From: Bacillota bacterium
GTDB taxonomy: Bacteria > Bacillota > Clostridia > Christensenellales > Christensenellaceae
Direction of reading: 5' to 3'
Assembly: GCA_023393165.1 (NCBI GenBank)
Contig: JAEWMJ010000061.1
Coordinates: 1 to 49,469 of the forward strand
Length of the DNA: 49,469 bases
The notes beneath the pieces were generated by a model, which had not been told where the DNA came from, did not search any database, and worked only from the letters and a program-made list of their open reading frames with translations. A program made the position numbers and the translations under genes. This document shows, piece after piece, positions 48,341-49,469 of this stretch (positions within the stretch are counted from its first letter, which is position 1; the number at the start of each line of letters is the position of its first letter).

Positions 48341-49330
48341 TCAGTTTTTTTGCGGTTCTTCCTTTTTGTAGCCCGCCTTTAAGTCCACCTCGTTGCGCAG
48401 TTCCTGCCCGGCCGCATACCTTTTCAGGTTTTCCGCGCAGATACCGATGATCTTATTTTCCGTCTCAACGAGATGCCCGAAGCACGTGCCCGAAATATGA
48501 GGCGTGACGATCGCATTTTTGCAGCGCCACAGCGGATGTCCCGCAGGCAGAGGTTCGGGGTCGGTCACATCCACCGCCGCGCCGAACAGCCTGCCGCTTT
48601 TGAGCGCGTCCACCAGAGCCATGGTATCCACCAGGTCGCCACGGGATACATTCACAAACAGGGCGTCCTGTTTCATCAGGCCAAACCGCCTTGCGTCAAA
48701 CATGCCCTTTGTTTTGTCCGTGCTGGGCAGGCAGTTTACAATAATATCCGCCCGCGGCAGCAGGCCGTCCAGAGCGTCCATGGTATAAAGTTCATCCATG
48801 TACTCAGGTATCTTTCCGACAAACATGGTGATCCCCAGAGTCGTACAGTCAAACTTTTTCATCAGCACCGCGATAGAGCCGCCGATATCCCCTACGCCGG
48901 TAATCAGCACGGTTTTCCCGACAGGCGTGCGTTCCCGGCCGCAATCTCTCCAGATTTCCTGATTCTGCTGGTCCCGGTATGAGGGCAGCAGCTTGTACAA
49001 CGAAAAGATCATGGCCAGCGCATATTCGGAAATCGACTGTCCAAACGCGCCGCTCATGTTCGTAAAGAAAACGTTTTTCGGGAATTCATATCCTTTTGTA
49101 TAATAATCCACACCGGCCCAGGTAATCTGGAGCCATTCAAGCCGTCCTGCCATTGCCATCATATCGTGCGCGGGTTCTCCAATGATGATATGCGCCTGCT
49201 CCAGGTCGCTCTTTGCAGGTTCCTCATTGTAAATAAACCGGTATCCGGGCGCCGCCTCCATAAACTTTTTCTTGTCGGCTTCCCGCGTCGGAACCATAAC
49301 AAGCACCGTCTTGTTTTCTTTATTGCTCAT
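48341..49330 (-). CDS. D-2-hydroxyacid dehydrogenase
   Basis: A 329-residue NAD-dependent dehydrogenase. The Rossmann motif is in LITGVGDIGGSIAVLMKKFD; catalytic Arg in VNVSRGDLVD, Glu in DPEPLPAGHPLW and His in NAIVTPHISG. It interconverts a 2-hydroxyacid and a 2-oxoacid. Substrate unknown. It starts at 49330 with AAAGGAG upstream; a longer frame (49408) has no ribosome binding site. It lies 13 bp past the stop of the gene at the window edge, so the two may be co-transcribed. Confidence 0.9.
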   Translation of the reverse strand: MSNKENKTVLVMVPTREADKKKFMEAAPGYRFIYNEEPAKSDLEQAHIIIGEPAHDMMAMAGRLEWLQITWAGVDYYTKGYEFPKNVFFTNMSGAFGQSISEYALAMIFSLYKLLPSYRDQQNQEIWRDCGRERTPVGKTVLITGVGDIGGSIAVLMKKFDCTTLGITMFVGKIPEYMDELYTMDALDGLLPRADIIVNCLPSTDKTKGMFDARRFGLMKQDALFVNVSRGDLVDTMALVDALKSGRLFGAAVDVTDPEPLPAGHPLWRCKNAIVTPHISGTCFGHLVETENKIIGICAENLKRYAAGQELRNEVDLKAGYKKEEPQKN

Positions 49331-49343
49331 CTCACACTCTCCT

Positions 49344-49469
49344 TTACGCCTTACCTTCAAAGAGATAGGCCTTGATCTGATCAAGGGACCAATGGGGGTT
49401 GATGCCAAGAGCTTCCACCGTTCTTCCCATGGAACGGAAATCGCGGTCCAGCAGTCCTTCGGCCATGGT
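49344..49469 (-). CDS. 3' end of an oxidoreductase-like gene (partial)
   Basis: An open frame enters from the right edge and ends with ...LLDRDFRSMGRTVEALGINP, then HWSLDQIKAYLFEGKA and a stop. The RDFRxxGRTxExLG pattern is like the C terminus of NAD/NADP octopine-dehydrogenase-type proteins, but only about 41 residues are visible, so this is a weak guess. Confidence 0.45.
   Translation of the reverse strand, partial: TMAEGLLDRDFRSMGRTVEALGINPHWSLDQIKAYLFEGKA

Noticed and set aside
1..49469. CRISPR arrays
   Set aside because: No regularly spaced direct repeats of CRISPR type and no cas genes were seen.

Overview
The window looks like a chromosomal segment of an anaerobic, amino-acid- and probably purine-fermenting clostridial Firmicute. 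The reasons are a selenium-dependent glycine-reductase-type gene set with two in-frame UGA (selenocysteine) codons, Gram-positive Shine-Dalgarno sequences (AGGAGG) with frequent TTG starts, consensus vegetative promoters, and a Firmicutes siphovirus-type prophage. I cannot name the genus.

Layout. (1) 1-1987: an APC-family permease (minus strand) with a perfect consensus promoter, then a terminator that originally belonged to the selenocysteine tRNA operon. (2) 1988-27550: a 25.6-kb prophage bounded by a 29-bp direct repeat, integrated in the 3' end of the selenocysteine tRNA gene (selC). Left to right it holds a rightward accessory cluster (small ORF, XRE regulator, ImmA/IrrE-like protease, small ORF), then leftward lysis, tail-fibre, tail and tape-measure genes, a sharp discontinuity near 14.7-14.8 kb where all head and packaging genes should be, a leftward replication/recombination block (replication initiator, RecT, SbcC-like ATPase, nucleases), a divergent immunity region with operators inside the promoter, and a tyrosine integrase beside attR. 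(3) 27523-41274: a continuous leftward unit: aldehyde dehydrogenase, XRE-cupin regulator, grdB (Sec), grdE, trxB, trxA, grdA (Sec), grdC, grdD, selA, selB, tRNA-Sec. Catabolic selenoproteins and the machinery that inserts selenocysteine lie in one direction. (4) 41593-48294: a leftward operon of a PreA-like dihydropyrimidine/dihydroorotate-dehydrogenase-fold flavoprotein, an SsnA-like amidohydrolase and a three-subunit molybdenum hydroxylase of the xanthine dehydrogenase family. (5) 48341-49469: a D-2-hydroxyacid dehydrogenase and the 3' end of one more gene.

How it fits together. The molybdenum hydroxylase, amidohydrolase and PreA-like protein resemble anaerobic purine/N-heterocycle catabolism, which can yield glycine. 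The Grd proteins reductively deaminate glycine or a related N-substituted substrate to acetyl phosphate, with electrons from TrxB/TrxA. GrdA and GrdB need SelA, SelB and tRNA-Sec, encoded just downstream. The permease, grd and xdh promoters carry related AT-rich AATACAT-type half-sites, so they may share a regulator, possibly the XRE-cupin protein. A MITE-like ~160-bp element occurs three times in the host part and is not seen in the prophage.

Most noteworthy: the prophage sits in selC and supplies the tRNA with a substitute terminator; it lacks recognisable head genes while keeping a complete tail and lysis cassette (decayed prophage or tailocin-like); the substrate of the single GrdB/GrdE pair is unassigned; and a shared operator motif may link three transcription units.
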